64,000 nucleotides of DNA, taken from Dryas octopetala (Eukaryota; Streptophyta; Magnoliopsida; Rosales; Rosaceae). The translations under genes and the position numbers were made by a program. The notes beneath the pieces were generated by a model. That model saw only the letters and a program-made list of their open reading frames with translations. It ran no database searches and had not been told where the DNA came from. The stretch spans positions 3,472,001 through 3,536,000 of the forward strand of contig OY992832.1 in assembly GCA_963921425.1 (NCBI GenBank), written 5' to 3'. Below, in pieces: positions 49,048 through 60,358 of the stretch; the stretch's first letter is position 1, and every line of letters begins with the position of its first letter.

Positions 49048-51248
49048 TCAAGAAGAGTGGCCACTGGTTCTGGATGTGAGAAATGTGAATGCAGCATCCC
49101 ATTCTTGTTTAGTAGATTGAGGCACCTTTTTGTCACCAATAAAGGGTATCCAGGACCCTTCGGAAGAGTCTGTAAGAACCCAAGAAACCATCTCAGGCAC
49201 ATTAGAAAAATCAAAGTTCAAAGTAGAACTCTTTGGCTTTGTGCTAGACTTCTTTTGTTTATGGCTTCCAGAACCCTCCACAGACTGCCAGAAAGAATGT
49301 AGAGGAAAAATTAGTATTAATAAAACTGAAAGGGAATAATTTCAACCTCCTTCAACCGAATAAATAAGCTTTCAATTCTGACTCACTGGTTTGTCAGCAC
49401 TAGCATTCTCTGTTGTTTTTTTCCTTTTAATCATTGTCCCTGTTTCCAGAAAGTAAAGAACTTCTTTCTTTGACCGAAATCTACGGCCTGTGACTGGATC
49501 AAAGTAATACTGCATAAGACAGATGATTCAAACCTTGGTCAGACTTTGGTTGCTGTGTAAAGCAATCTTTGATGTTTTTATCTTTCTGTAGCATTTTATT
49601 TATCTAAATGGAACTATTGCAAAGAATAGATCTGTCAAAAATTGAAGATCACCTAACAATAACAACTACAGGCATCTTATGCCTACACAGGAAAGGCAAG
49701 CACAATTTCACCGTAAAGTCCTCTGTTGAGTTTTTTTTTTCCATTTACCTTATCAATGACTAAAATGTCAACAAAGATCTTGGGAAACAATCAATGTTTT
49801 AATGTCAACTAAATAATTACTAAGACATGATCCTAAGCATACGCAAAAGATCCATTATCAGTAGATGAAAGCATTCAATAGGCACACATCATTTTATTAA
49901 TTTTGTTCACCCGTTGGACTACCAAACACAGCCACCGAGACTGATTGAAAGAAGACCCTGTGAACCAATGCCTTTGATCTTTAACATTGAACATCAACAA
50001 TCTGAAAGCTCAGATGTGCCACAAGTGCTAAACAATAGGTTGAACCAATAGGTCTAATTATTGGTACCCCTAAACAAAGCAATTACAGAGAACTTGGTTG
50101 AATTCCTATAGGTTTTTGTCTGGAAAGCAAACCTACTATCGAAACAACATGTATGAGAAGCATTCTTTGTAGTGCAAACATCATGCAATGAAACCCAATA
50201 TAGGATGATACTAATGCATATGAATTTTGATGACTTTTAAATGCACTTAAGAGAATGACACAACAGAAAATGGATGCCAGAAGTTTTTCCTCACCAATTT
50301 AATATTCAATTACAGGTACGAGCTACATGAATCTACCTTGAAGCAGATTTCAAGAACAGACACTCAAAGTATAAGACTTGCGGCGCAAAATAGACCGAAC
50401 TCATTAAATTTTAAGCCCTTAACAATATGCTGCAAGCTTGCCATCTCTAACACAAAACTAACTCAAGATTAATGGTGAAAGGCAAGGAGTGATCATGAGG
50501 ATGATACCAATTTGTCTCTTCAACTCCTCCACGCTGCCTGCCTCAACACCCGTTGCGTCAAGACAAGCTTCAACCCATTGACTAATTTCTCTCCAGCCAC
50601 ATACCCAACTTGATATTGCATAAGTTTAAAGAAAAATCACAAGTTTATAATGCTTTGTGCCTCATATTTCACATAATAAATACAACCCAACACTCCAAAC
50701 TCTCAATTTTTTCCTAAAAAAATATGCACAAGGAACTCAAAATTGATAATATATCGGTGAAATTTTCATGAGACAAATATAAATAATACAACATTTCGTT
50801 TTTTTCTTTTTGTGTTTAAATAAGAAGTTTCATATTTCATTTATGAAGTGATAGCAAAACTAATAAAAACCCATAATACACCGAAACTTACCCTATCTGT
50901 ACTTCCAGCTGTTGCACCAGAGCTCCGCACTTTATCTTCCACCAGCCAACCCGGTGGCAACCAATCCAGAGGCTCCGGCCCTTTTCTCTTTACTCGCCCG
51001 GCCCCACTATCCGGATTCTCAGGACCCGGAGTCACCGACGCCGAACCGTTCGATTGGGCAGCTGTTGTTTGGGCCTTTTGAGCTTCCATTGAGCTTCGGG
51101 CATTGGAGGTCGTGGTGGGGTCGATGAAGGAACCCGATTGGAGGAGGGGATCGTCGGGTATATTGCCGTTGAAGGCTCCGTTTGGGTGACGAAGTGGCGA
51201 GTTCGGATTCGGGTTCAGATCTTGACCCGAAACTTCGGGGGATGACAT
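49048..51248 (-). CDS. MBD-C: methyl-CpG-binding-domain protein, MBD5/MBD6-like
   Basis: Exons 51248-50892, 49509-49387 and 49284-49048 give 238 aa. The N-terminus is rich in N, P, S and T. The MBD runs from LDWLPPGWLVEDKVRSSGATAG through TDRYYFDPVTGRRFRSKKEV to LYFLETG. The C-terminal block LNFDFSNVPEMVSWV, with WIPFIGD and the final WDAAFTFLTS, is the conserved tail of the Arabidopsis MBD5/6 type. Those proteins bind methylated CG in vitro, localise to heterochromatin and contribute to silencing downstream of DNA methylation. The 5mC-contact arginines, Asp and Tyr are present. This appears to be the ancestral, constrained member of the local cluster. Confidence 0.95.
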
Positions 51249-52051
51249 GAGTGCCTGTGTTCTGTGTGCGGAGTAGGACCAGTTTGACTCTGATCATTTG
51301 GAGGTGATGTAGGATTAGAGAAGAGTGTAAAAAATGGTTCGGGTAAAGTGAACCCAATCCTATGGGCTCAATTGGATCATACTATTTTGGGCCGGGTGTA
51401 TCCACAAAAATGTCGAAAGTCTAGGTTCGACCTCTGGCTCTGATTATGTTTGGGTCAATGGGCCGACTAAGGACTGGGTTAATTTATTCTTAAAAAAATA
51501 AAAGATAAAATTAAGACTTAAAAATTGTTGAGCTAATAATTTTATTTTTATTTTAATTAAAGAAAAATAATAGGAAGGACATGAAAGGAGAAGAAAGGGA
51601 AATGAAAAATTAGACAAGTGGGGTAGAAAAAGAATAAGAAAATCATTTAAATTATTTTTAGGCTTTAATTTTTTAGAAAATAAGAAAGATGACCATACCA
51701 CATAAATCATTATAAAATTATAAATGCACAGTGGCAAAGAAATAAAAGATATATCCATAATCCATGGGATGCTTGTAATTACCAAATCAAAAGATTTCCC
51801 CTTCTTCTAATACCCGATCAAGGCTTACATTGTAAAATGACACAGTTTTAATTAGTTAGTGTGGGATTAATACATAAGAGATTAATAGAGGATCTGAATC
51901 CCCGATCAAAGTTTTGAAAATAAAAAGACTTAAGTATCAATAATTATTTTAATTTCTATATATGTGGAGTATCCTCATCAATTAAAAATGAGAGGTATAC
52001 AAAAATTCAAACAAGTGCAACTATGCAAGAACAAAGAAATAGATTCAAAGT

Positions 52052-52111
<60 letters not shown>

Positions 52112-52299
52112 CATGAAGAGAAAAATTACCCATTGCCATGGTGATGTGTTGCATTTGGAATTTGGGTGAGAGCACTATGGAGGAATGTGTGAGAGGAAGA
52201 ACGATGAAAAAAGTAATTTGTCTACGGTTGGTTGAGTAAAATGTGTGCGTGACATTTGTTCTATAAAATTTGGAGAGAAACTTACTTATAACGGGGAGA
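51249..52299. other. MBD-C promoter and intergenic DNA
   Basis: No gene. A GA microsatellite of nearly 60 bp lies at 52051-52108, and the rest is AT-rich. Confidence 0.6.
52051..52108. repeat. (GA)n microsatellite
   Basis: An essentially perfect ga run of about 29 units. Confidence 0.95.
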
Positions 52300-52470
52300 G
52301 GGACTGACTTGGCATCATTCTAAGAGATAGTATGTTTTGAAATTGGAGAAATTTTTATGTGATGAAGTATAAAAACATAGGTGCCATCATTTTATTGAAT
52401 TGAGATACTAAATTAGCTATATTCCTGTTGTAGAGAAGTTTATCTCTAAAATTTGAATCTCATGTCTTGA
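52300..52470. repeat. Dispersed repeat, copy 2 (first copy 34290-34470)
   Basis: Contains gagatagtatgttttgaaa, gagaaatttttatgtgatg, gaagtataaaaacata and ttgaattgagatactaaatt, each with a near match in order at 34290-34470. Confidence 0.65.
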
Positions 52471-52597
52471 TTTAATACCAAAACTCTTTCGACATGTGTG
52501 CGTGAAATGTGTTTGTCTACCGTTAAGAGAATGAAAACAAGTGTTTTCTTTCTATTTTTTGGTTTTGATGTATGAACTTTGACACGTGTTTGATTTT

Positions 52598-54232
52598 AGG
52601 GGTCGGCAATGGGCCGGGCCGGGCTAGCCCGACCCAAATTTTTTGGGTTCGGGCCGGGCTCGGGCTTGAATTATAGAAGCCCAATAGGGTTTTCGGGCCG
52701 GGCCGGGCCGGGCTTGGGCTTTAATACACAAGCCCAAGGCCCGCCCATCGGGCTTTGGCTTGCGGGCTTGGAGGGCCGGGCCGGTCTAAGCCCGAACGGG
52801 CGGCCCAAAATGGGCCCAAAGCCTATTTAGACACATATATATCTTCAAAAAAAAAAAAAAAAGGATTTTGGCTATATTGTGATTTGAACATGAGACCTCA
52901 CATAACAAGCTTCAACTCTCAACCAACTGAGCTGACTAGTTTATTTGTCGAGTTTGTGAATCATAACATATTTAATAGCTCTTTCGTTTATTTACTTCAA
53001 TAAATTATTAATATGCTTATTAAGTTATTATATAATACTATTATGTTAGTAATAGTGTAATACCATAAATAATAAACTTTTAAAATTATATACAACATTA
53101 CAACTATAATAAAACATAAATGTACATATGTATTATTATATATATTTTATTACATATTTTTATAAACAAACGATGCAATTGTGTTGTCAACGATCCAAAC
53201 CGTTCAAATTTTAGTTCCTCACTCAAAGATAATTTGTGCAAAAAATTAGCTCAATCGGAGATGTAAAAGTAACATAATGGTGGTCAAATTAATGAACGAT
53301 CGTGGTTTTTCTAATGATCATCGAATGGGTAGATGAATTTCGATTTAGCCGATTTTTTGTACGGATGATCTTTGACTATGAACATAGAAAATGAACAGGT
53401 CAGATTGTTGAAATCACGTTGTGGTCTTCATAATTATGGAAACAATAAGGTTTCAACGGGAAAGTTATTAGAATTATACTCTTCAAGTGTATTTATATGT
53501 AGAAGCTCATATATCGATCTTGTTTTCAACGATCCGAACCGTTCATGTTTTAGTTCTCCACTCAAAGAGAATTCTTGCAAAAAATTAGCTTAATCGAAGA
53601 TGTAAAAGTGATTTTTCTAAATGTAACGGTGATCGAATTAATGAACGATCGTGGTTTTTCTAATGATAATCGAATGGGTAGATGAATTCCGATTTAGCCG
53701 ATTTTTTGTAAGGATGATCTTTGACTATGAAAATAGAAAATGAACGGTTCAGATCGTTGAATTAATGAAATGACGATTGTGGTTTAATAACTTTAATTAT
53801 ACTTGTATTATAAAAGTTGTATATACACATATACATTTATATTTTATTATACTTATAATGTTGTATATAATTTTAAAAGTTTATTACTTCATTATTTATG
53901 GTATTACATAGTTTACACTATTACTATTTACTAACATTATAGTATTATATAATAACTTAATAAGCATATTAATAATTTATTATAGTAAACAAACAAAAAA
54001 CCTATTAAATATGTTATGATTTCCAAATTGGGCTTTGGGCGGGCCTAAACGGGCCGGGCTTCGGGCGGCCCATGGGCTTCAAGGGGATGGCCCAAGTCCA
54101 ACCCAAGAGACTTTCGGGCCGGGCCGGGCCGGCCCAATTTTCGGGTCAAATCGGGCTTCGGGCCTAATGGGCCGGGCGGGCTTCGGGTGGGCTTCGGGCC
54201 TTGGGCTTTTTGGTGAGGCCTATTTGATTTAG
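52598..54232. mobile_element. GGGCC-rich hAT-like element with inverted arms and internal direct repeats
   Basis: The left edge taggggtcggcaatgggccg resembles termini common among plant hAT elements. Both ends are stacked gggccgggcc and cttcgggc words. Further in are AT-rich inverted arms: gcttattaagttattatata at about 53016 and tatataataacttaataagc at about 53946, and taaacttttaaaattatata against tatataattttaaaagttta. The centre is a direct duplication of about 320 bp (53190-53400 and 53520-53757) sharing gaacgatcgtggtttttcta and ggatgatctttgactatga. No transposase was seen. The right terminus is not a clean inverse of the left, so borders are approximate. Confidence 0.6.
52875..52940 (-). 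other. tRNA-like segment (relic or SINE head)
   Basis: On the minus strand it contains cagctcagttggttgag, an A-box match, and about 30 bases later tgttcaaatcac, close to a B-box. The spacing suits a tRNA or tRNA-derived promoter. It lacks a complete cloverleaf acceptor stem that I can pair, so I do not call a tRNA gene. Confidence 0.35.
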
Positions 54233-54243
54233 TACCCAGACTC

Positions 54244-54613
54244 GAGTTAATTACACTTACACCCCCTGAGGTTTATTGTCTTTTTACATACACCCTCTGA
54301 AATTTCAATAATTACACATATACCCCCTGAGGTTTCAAAACTATTGCATATAACCCCCTACAAGAGAAAAAAATAAATAAACAAAAAAGAAAATATTTGT
54401 ATTGAGGTTGGACCTTACACCTTGAGTAATCTTATTAGGCCATTTACCCCTTAGCATGCATTTTTGCATAATTTCTCATCATTTTTTATCTCACTATAGA
54501 GGGTTATATGCAACAGTTTTGAAATCTCATGGGGTGTATGTGTAATTATTGAAACCTCAGGGGGTGTATATGAAAAAAACGATAAACTTCAGGAGTGTAA
54601 GTGTAATTAACTC
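54244..54613. mobile_element. Mutator-like MITE, copy 2
   Basis: Starts gagttaattacacttacacc and ends gtaagtgtaattaactc. Flanks acccagactc and acccaaactc make a 10-bp duplication with one mismatch. It shares inner sequence with 13940-14306, including gcatataaccccctacaaga. Confidence 0.85.
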
Positions 54614-55029
54614 ACCCAAACTCCCTTTTACTGTTTTTTCCCGCCATTTCCAAGGTAGACTCTGATGCGAAAAAAGTTACAAATGGTGCGACAGGGGCAC
54701 CCTCTTTCTCTATCTACCATTGAAACTGAACTCTGTAAAAGAGTCTCTCATGCAGATACTATAGGAACTAGGAAGATGATTTCATCCAAGGACAGATTTC
54801 CATACCAACTTCCAGTAACCGCTTTAAACTTTTCTTTAATTGTTTCCAGCAGGCAGCAACCGCATTTGCTCATCCATGGATGTTTCCAATTGTTTGATAT
54901 TGAATAATAGCAACACATGGGTGATGGAAAAATTGTTTCTATAGATACAGAGTGGAGCAATGTACTATAACAATAGCAATACTTTATTTCCTGATCTCTT
55001 GTCCTTCATTGACATTCATAGCTTTAGGT

Positions 55030-56730
55030 TCATAACTTCACCAGTGTATTATCTTTGGCTTTAGAAATTATATTATACAAAGAAACTGATGGTTTTAAAT
55101 CTGACACTATCATCTCTTTAACTAGCACTTCAGCCTCCTTCCACTTCCCATCATTACAAAGAACTCCAATGGTGGAACTGTAGCTAGCCACATTTGGAAC
55201 CATTCCATTGTTTCTCATTTCATTGAGCAACCTTAGTGCCCTGTAAGAGCTACCCTCTTTGCAGTAGCCATGAATCAATATATTAAATATGACATCATTT
55301 GGCTCCAAATGCATGTCCCTCATTGATTTGAACAGCTTCGATGCTTCCTTCATATCACCTTTCATGCATAACCCATGTATTAAAACACCATAGGTGTAAA
55401 CATCAGGCACCAAACCAGCCTTCTCCATGGAAGAGAACATCTGAAACGCTCTTTCCATGTCATTGGATCGAACCAAGGCATCAATCAAAATTGTGTATGT
55501 CACTTTTGAAGGAGAAATACCTCGGTCGTTCATCTCTCTCACTAAATCAGTAACTCCTGCTGAATTTTGAGCTCTAGCAAAGCCTTGAATTAGAACATTA
55601 TAAGTCACCAAAGATGGAGACTGTCCACTTGACTTCAACTGATCAAATAAACTCAAAGCCTTGTCCAACTTCCCAAGATTACAAAACCCATCAATTAGTG
55701 TGTTAAAGGTAACTATATTTGGACTAATACCATCCCTCTTCATCTGATTCACAAACCTCTCAGCTTCCCAAACCCTCATTTCCCGACACAACCCACCAAT
55801 TAGGATGTTGTATGTTATAACATTGCAGGCCACTCCTCTTTCACGCATTTCATCGAACAGTTCCAGAGCTCTAGTCATTTTCCCATCTCTGCAACAGCCA
55901 CCAATCAAACAGGTATAAGTACATATGTTAGGAACAACCCCATTAAGCTTCATCTTCTCATAGAGCTCAAACCCTTTTTTTTTATTGCCTTTTTTGAAGA
56001 ACCCATTAATCAACACAGTATATGTATACTGGTTAGCAACGAATCCAAACTCCCCCATTTTACAAAACATCTTATTTGCCCTTTCTATATCACCATTCTT
56101 GCAGCACCCATCAATCAAAGTAGTGTATATAACAACATTTGGAGACCAATCCATTTCCTCCATTTGAACCAAAAGCTCAAAACCTTTATTCAACTCACCA
56201 CCCTCGCAGCAACTTTTTATCATTATCCCAAAACTATACACATCCAAATCAGCCCTACCCTTAAACTCATTGAAAACCCACCAAGCTTTTAAAAAATCTT
56301 TTGACTTAACAAGAAAACCCAGTAGATTGTTAAAAGTGTTTGATCTGGGAACGAGGCCTTGATCAACCATCTGTTTCAAATAGTAAAGGGCTTGTTCTGG
56401 CAATTGAGATTGGACATGGGCATTGATGATTGCTTCATACAGATGACCATAGGTGGGGGTCGAACTCAAATGGGGTTGAGTTAAATGGTGAAGAAGAGAC
56501 GAGGGAGTGAAGAATGAGGAAGATAATCGACCAGAGAGTAGTTGTAGAATGAGAGACTGGGCGTGCATTTGCATATTGGAGGAGAGGAGGTGGTGTAGAA
56601 TAAAGGATATGGATTGGTGGGTGTGTTGGAAGCCTTGGAGTGTGGAGGAGTTGAAAATTGAGAAGGCTTTTAGTGGCGGGCTTTTCACCATTTTTTGTAT
56701 GAGGAGAAGAGATTCGTTCGTCAGAGACAT
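55030..56730 (-). CDS. Pentatricopeptide-repeat protein, P class
   Basis: Intronless, 566 aa. After a roughly 90-residue N-terminus come about 12-13 PPR units of 35 residues, recognisable by VVIYTTLIDGCC, YTYTVLINGFF, CTYTCLIGGCC, ITYNILIGGLC, VTFNTLIDGFC, YTYGVLIHGLC and similar helix-A starts. Neither an E/DYW domain nor an SMR tail is present. P-class PPR proteins bind single-stranded RNA in mitochondria or plastids and act in splicing, stability or translation. The N-terminus is Ser/Leu/Gln-rich with few acidic residues, compatible with an organelle targeting peptide. The methionine at residue 14 is an alternative start. The target RNA cannot be read from sequence by eye; a PPR-code analysis of residues 5 and 35 would be needed. 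Confidence 0.95.
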   Translation of the reverse strand: MSLTNESLLLIQKMVKSPPLKAFSIFNSSTLQGFQHTHQSISFILHHLLSSNMQMHAQSLILQLLSGRLSSSFFTPSSLLHHLTQPHLSSTPTYGHLYEAIINAHVQSQLPEQALYYLKQMVDQGLVPRSNTFNNLLGFLVKSKDFLKAWWVFNEFKGRADLDVYSFGIMIKSCCEGGELNKGFELLVQMEEMDWSPNVVIYTTLIDGCCKNGDIERANKMFCKMGEFGFVANQYTYTVLINGFFKKGNKKKGFELYEKMKLNGVVPNICTYTCLIGGCCRDGKMTRALELFDEMRERGVACNVITYNILIGGLCREMRVWEAERFVNQMKRDGISPNIVTFNTLIDGFCNLGKLDKALSLFDQLKSSGQSPSLVTYNVLIQGFARAQNSAGVTDLVREMNDRGISPSKVTYTILIDALVRSNDMERAFQMFSSMEKAGLVPDVYTYGVLIHGLCMKGDMKEASKLFKSMRDMHLEPNDVIFNILIHGYCKEGSSYRALRLLNEMRNNGMVPNVASYSSTIGVLCNDGKWKEAEVLVKEMIVSDLKPSVSLYNIISKAKDNTLVKL

Positions 56731-56976
56731 TTTCCTGCTCGTTGTTCCTTGCTCGTCTTCCCGATGAGCACTTCGTTCGTTAGTCGTTACATCGTTAGAG
56801 ACGTTTGTTGTTGTTGTTGTTCTGTTGGTTGGGCTCTCTTATATTGTTGGGCCTCTGTTGTAGTTTGCGAGTGCTGTGTTTTTCTTTTGGGCTTCTTAGG
56901 CTTTTGTAACTTCCGATTCGATGGATCTAAAAAGTGTGGATTGTGAATGTGAATTGGGAGGGAATACATTTTAGAT
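56731..56976 (-). promoter_or_regulatory. Upstream region of the PPR gene
   Basis: A short region with gttgttgttgttgttctg (about 56802) and no TATA box that I can support. Confidence 0.3.
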
Positions 56977-57477
56977 AGGTTTATTCACACCATTTTCCCT
57001 GTGAGATACACTTTTTTTCACTTTACTCTCTGAAACTTAAATCTCCTCAGTTTGTCACTTGAACTTCACATAGTTGTTGCAAAAGACCCTATGCCGTCAA
57101 CTCTGTCAATTTTTCCTTTAAAATAGCTGACGTGGCACCTATATGGCATGAGTGAGACCATTTTTTAGTTATGTAAGATTCATGTGAACAAAATAAAAAA
57201 TAAAAAAAAATTTTTAAACAAAAAAATAGTAAGATTCATGTCAATTTTTTATAATTTTTTTTGTCCACATAGATCTTACATAACTAGAAAAGGGTCTCAT
57301 TCATGCCATATAGGTGCCACATCAGCTATTTTAACGGAAAAATTGACAGAGTTGACCGCATAGGGTCTTTTGCAACAACTGTGTGAAGTTCAGGTGTCAA
57401 ACTGAGAGTATTTAAGTTTCAGGGGATAAAGTGAAAAAAAAATGTATCTCACATGAGACAATGGTGTGAATAAGCCT
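56977..57477. mobile_element. MITE family AGGCTTATTCACACC, copy 1
   Basis: Left end aggtttattcacaccatt, right end atggtgtgaataagcct. The arms stay complementary for over 200 bp, for example ccgtcaactctgtcaatttt against aaaattgacagagttgacc, and gctgacgtggcacctatat against atataggtgccacatcagc. It is therefore a near-complete foldback of 500 bp without coding capacity. A second copy lies at 62312-62732. Confidence 0.85.
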
Positions 57478-58093
57478 TTTAAATATTAATACCTTATTAC
57501 TAATTTGGATAAGGGAGGGAATACATTTTAGATATTAATACCTTATTACTAATCCATATTATTCATTCTAGTTATAATACATTCGTCTATCTTTTTGGTT
57601 CAATCCACATTTAACCTAATTATCTAACATATCCATTAAATTATGGACACCAAACTGAGCAGTATATACATGTATTTGCATTAGTATAGAAAGATTTAAC
57701 CTTTAAAGATATTAGCCATTTTATGTATGAGTAAGATATCCTCAAAATTAATAACCTCTGTCTCTGTGATGCGTCTGTGAAATCAAGCACTCCTCATGCC
57801 ATGTGACCCTCATGCCATGTGACATGAGTAGCTGTAAAAGAATATAAATTTAGTGTGACGAGCAAGTGCATTTCCTATTCTTAATATTAAAATATAAATA
57901 AAGTACGTCATGTTCATTTATGTAGAAGGAATCAATAATCAAAGTTCTTTTTGTTTTTTTTTTTGTGTCAAAAAATAATTAAAATCCCACTCCAACGAAA
58001 TAATTAATTAATTTCTGATTAAAAAATAAGAGAGCATAATAAAAGCCAAGAATTACGACTGTTCGTGACTTTTTTTGTTCTTTCGATGACTTG

Positions 58094-58147
58094 AACCAGC
58101 TAATAGTTGTTGAACTTGTTGGCAAAAAAAACAAAAAACCAGCTAAT
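58094..58147. mobile_element. Poly(A)-tailed micro-insertion with 11-bp target duplication
   Basis: aaccagctaat at 58094-58104 and 58137-58147 bracket agttgttgaacttgttggc followed by an A-rich tail. Confidence 0.5.
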
Positions 58148-58187
58148 TATAGTCGATACTTGTTACAGAATCGACGCAGCTAGCATG

Positions 58188-58242
58188 CAATCGTGGATAG
58201 TTCTTTTTTTTTTTTTTTGGGCCAAACAATCGTGGATAGTTC
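58188..58242. mobile_element. Micro-insertion with T-run and 16-bp target duplication
   Basis: caatcgtggatagttc at 58188-58203 is repeated exactly at 58227-58242, bracketing a T run plus gggccaaa (23 bp). Confidence 0.7.
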
Positions 58243-58465
58243 AATTTCAAAGAAACAGGCGAAGTGACCCACTACGACACGTTTGTCCACCCATGACTCT
58301 CACTTTTCACTAGACTACCAAAAGTGAATTGAATAGTCTTCATCAAAGCACACTAAGTGGGTCCCACACCCTTACATAAACTTGATAAACACATAACTTT
58401 TAAAATATGCTCGCCTACCATGTAGCACCCAGTCACACACTCAGCTCCTCTCAGCTTTTACAGAC

Positions 58466-60358
58466 ATGGACACAAAACGCTCCAACTCCAAGCTCTACTT
58501 CCTCCTCCTCATCTCCGCCTGCCACGTCATCCTCCACCACTCCTCCGCCTCCGCCGCCGCCTACTCCATCGGCGTAAACTACGGCACTGTCGCCAATAAC
58601 CTCCCTCCGCCCTCCAAAGTCGCCACCTTCCTCAAAACCCGCACCACCATAGACCGCGTGAAGATCTTCGATGCCAACCCAGACATCCTCCGCGCCTTCG
58701 CCAAAACCGGCATCAAAGTCACCGTCACGGTCGGAAACGGCGACGTTCCGACACTTTCAAAACTCCCCGCGGCCCAGACCTGGGTGGCCAGTAATATCCT
58801 GCCGTTCCATCCTAGCACGACCATCAACCGCATCGCCGTGGGCAACGAAATCCTCGCCACGTCAGACAAGAGCCTCATCGCACATCTGTTGCCGGCTATG
58901 AAGGCGCTTCACTCGGCTCTCAACCTCGCCAACGTCACCGACATTCAAGTCTCCACGCCTCACTCTTTGGGAATCCTCGCCCCCAACTTTGGGCCGCCGA
59001 GTTTGGGCCGGTTCCGGTCCGGCTACGACGAGGCCATATTCGCGCCGATTTTGGAATATCACAGACAGACCAAGTCCCCGTTCCTGGTAAACCCGTACCC
59101 GTTCTTCGGATTCACGCCCGAAACGTTGAACTACGCGCTGTTCAAGCAAAACGGCGGTGTTTTCGACAACGCCACGGGATTCAACTACACCAACATGTTC
59201 GATGCGCAGATGGACGCGGTTTTCTCGGCGATGAAGAAGGTAGGGTACGAGGACGTGGACATTGTGGTGGCCGAAACCGGGTGGCCCTCCGCGGGCGACC
59301 CGAACCAACCGGGTGTGAGTCTGGAGAATGCAGTGGCGTATAACGGCAACCTCGTGCGGCACGTGAACTCTGGCAAAGGCACGCCGCTGATGCCCAACCG
59401 GACGTTTGAGACTTACATTTTCGCCTTGTTTAATGAGAACCTGAAGCCCACAGCGTCGGAGCAGAATTACGGGTTGTTCAAGCCCGACCTGAACCCGGTT
59501 TACAATGTGGGCATTTTACGAAACGAGCAGGTAAATTGGTAATTTCATTTAATTTGCTTTTATAGAATGCCGGTGACTTTTTATCTCTTGTGTACTGAGT
59601 CACCCAATAGTATTTCGACACGAAGTCAGGCTCACGATGCTTCGGAGCTTATATTCCAAAATTGTGCTTCTGCGCTCTGACACTGCGTACGACAAGGCTT
59701 ACCTGTCGTTGTCGTTTATCAATAATGACTCTTCATTTAATTATTTTATGTAGGCACTGGGTCCCACATCGGGCATAGCAAAGGGTCCCACAGCTAGTGT
59801 GGCAATGGGTCCCACATCCGGCGTAGCGCAGGCACCATCACCGTCTAGTACGGCGAAGAGATGGTGCGTGTCCAGATCGAACGCTTCTGATGCGGCACTG
59901 CAGGCGAACATAGACTACGTGTGCAGCACCGGAGTGGACTGCAAGGCCATAAAAGACGGTGGGCCGTGTTTTCAGCCCAATACGGTTAAATCACACGCAG
60001 CCTACGTCATGAACGCTTATTACCAGGCCCATGGCCCACAGGATTACAACTGTGATTTCAACCATACCGGAGTCGTCACCACCACCGACCCCAGTAAGTT
60101 TCCACCTAATATTATTTTTCTTCTTTTTAATTTAGAATTCTTGGAAGTTGGTAATAGCGAAATTCTTTTTGTTTTTATTTTTTTGAAGTAAAATGTGGTA
60201 TTTGGGTGGCAGGTTACAAAACGTGCACGTATCCGTACAAGGCGGAGAGGTTGGGAAAGTCGGAGGAGTCGGTGGCGGGAGGCTCAATGAAACTGAAATG
60301 TGGGGCAGTGGCAGAGATATTTGTGATCGTAGCTTGTAGTATAATATTATTCATTTAG
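58466..60358 (+). CDS. Glucan endo-1,3-beta-glucosidase, GH17 with CBM43 (X8), GPI-anchored type
   Basis: Exons 58466-59530, 59754-60093 and 60213-60358 give 516 aa. A signal peptide ([19 protein letters not shown]) leads to the GH17 barrel beginning [13 protein letters not shown]. The acid/base Glu lies in IAVGNEIL and the nucleophile Glu in [12 protein letters not shown] linker with GPTSG/GPTAS repeats precedes the CBM43/X8 domain ([40 protein letters not shown], the NCDF motif, ending MKLKCG). The last residues are hydrophobic ([13 protein letters not shown]), as needed for GPI attachment. Such enzymes hydrolyse callose in the cell wall, some at plasmodesmata. Exon 1 is GC-rich, unlike the surrounding DNA. 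N-glycosylation sequons (NVT, NAT, NYT, NRT) are visible. Confidence 0.96.

Larger units (their letters stand above)
57478..58465. promoter_or_regulatory. Intergenic DNA and glucanase promoter
   Basis: The 40-bp block gggagggaatacattttaga...attaatacc follows the MITE, and its first half also precedes it, a local duplication. AT-rich otherwise. The glucanase leader begins somewhere after about 58390. Two micro-insertions occur here. Confidence 0.4.

Noticed and set aside
57190-57275. Poly(A)/poly(T) stretches as another retroposon insertion
   Set aside because: They are the unpaired loop of the foldback MITE and have no flanking target duplication of their own.
58862-59397. Minus-strand ORFs within the glucanase exon
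   Set aside because: GC-rich antisense frames of a well-supported GH17 exon.
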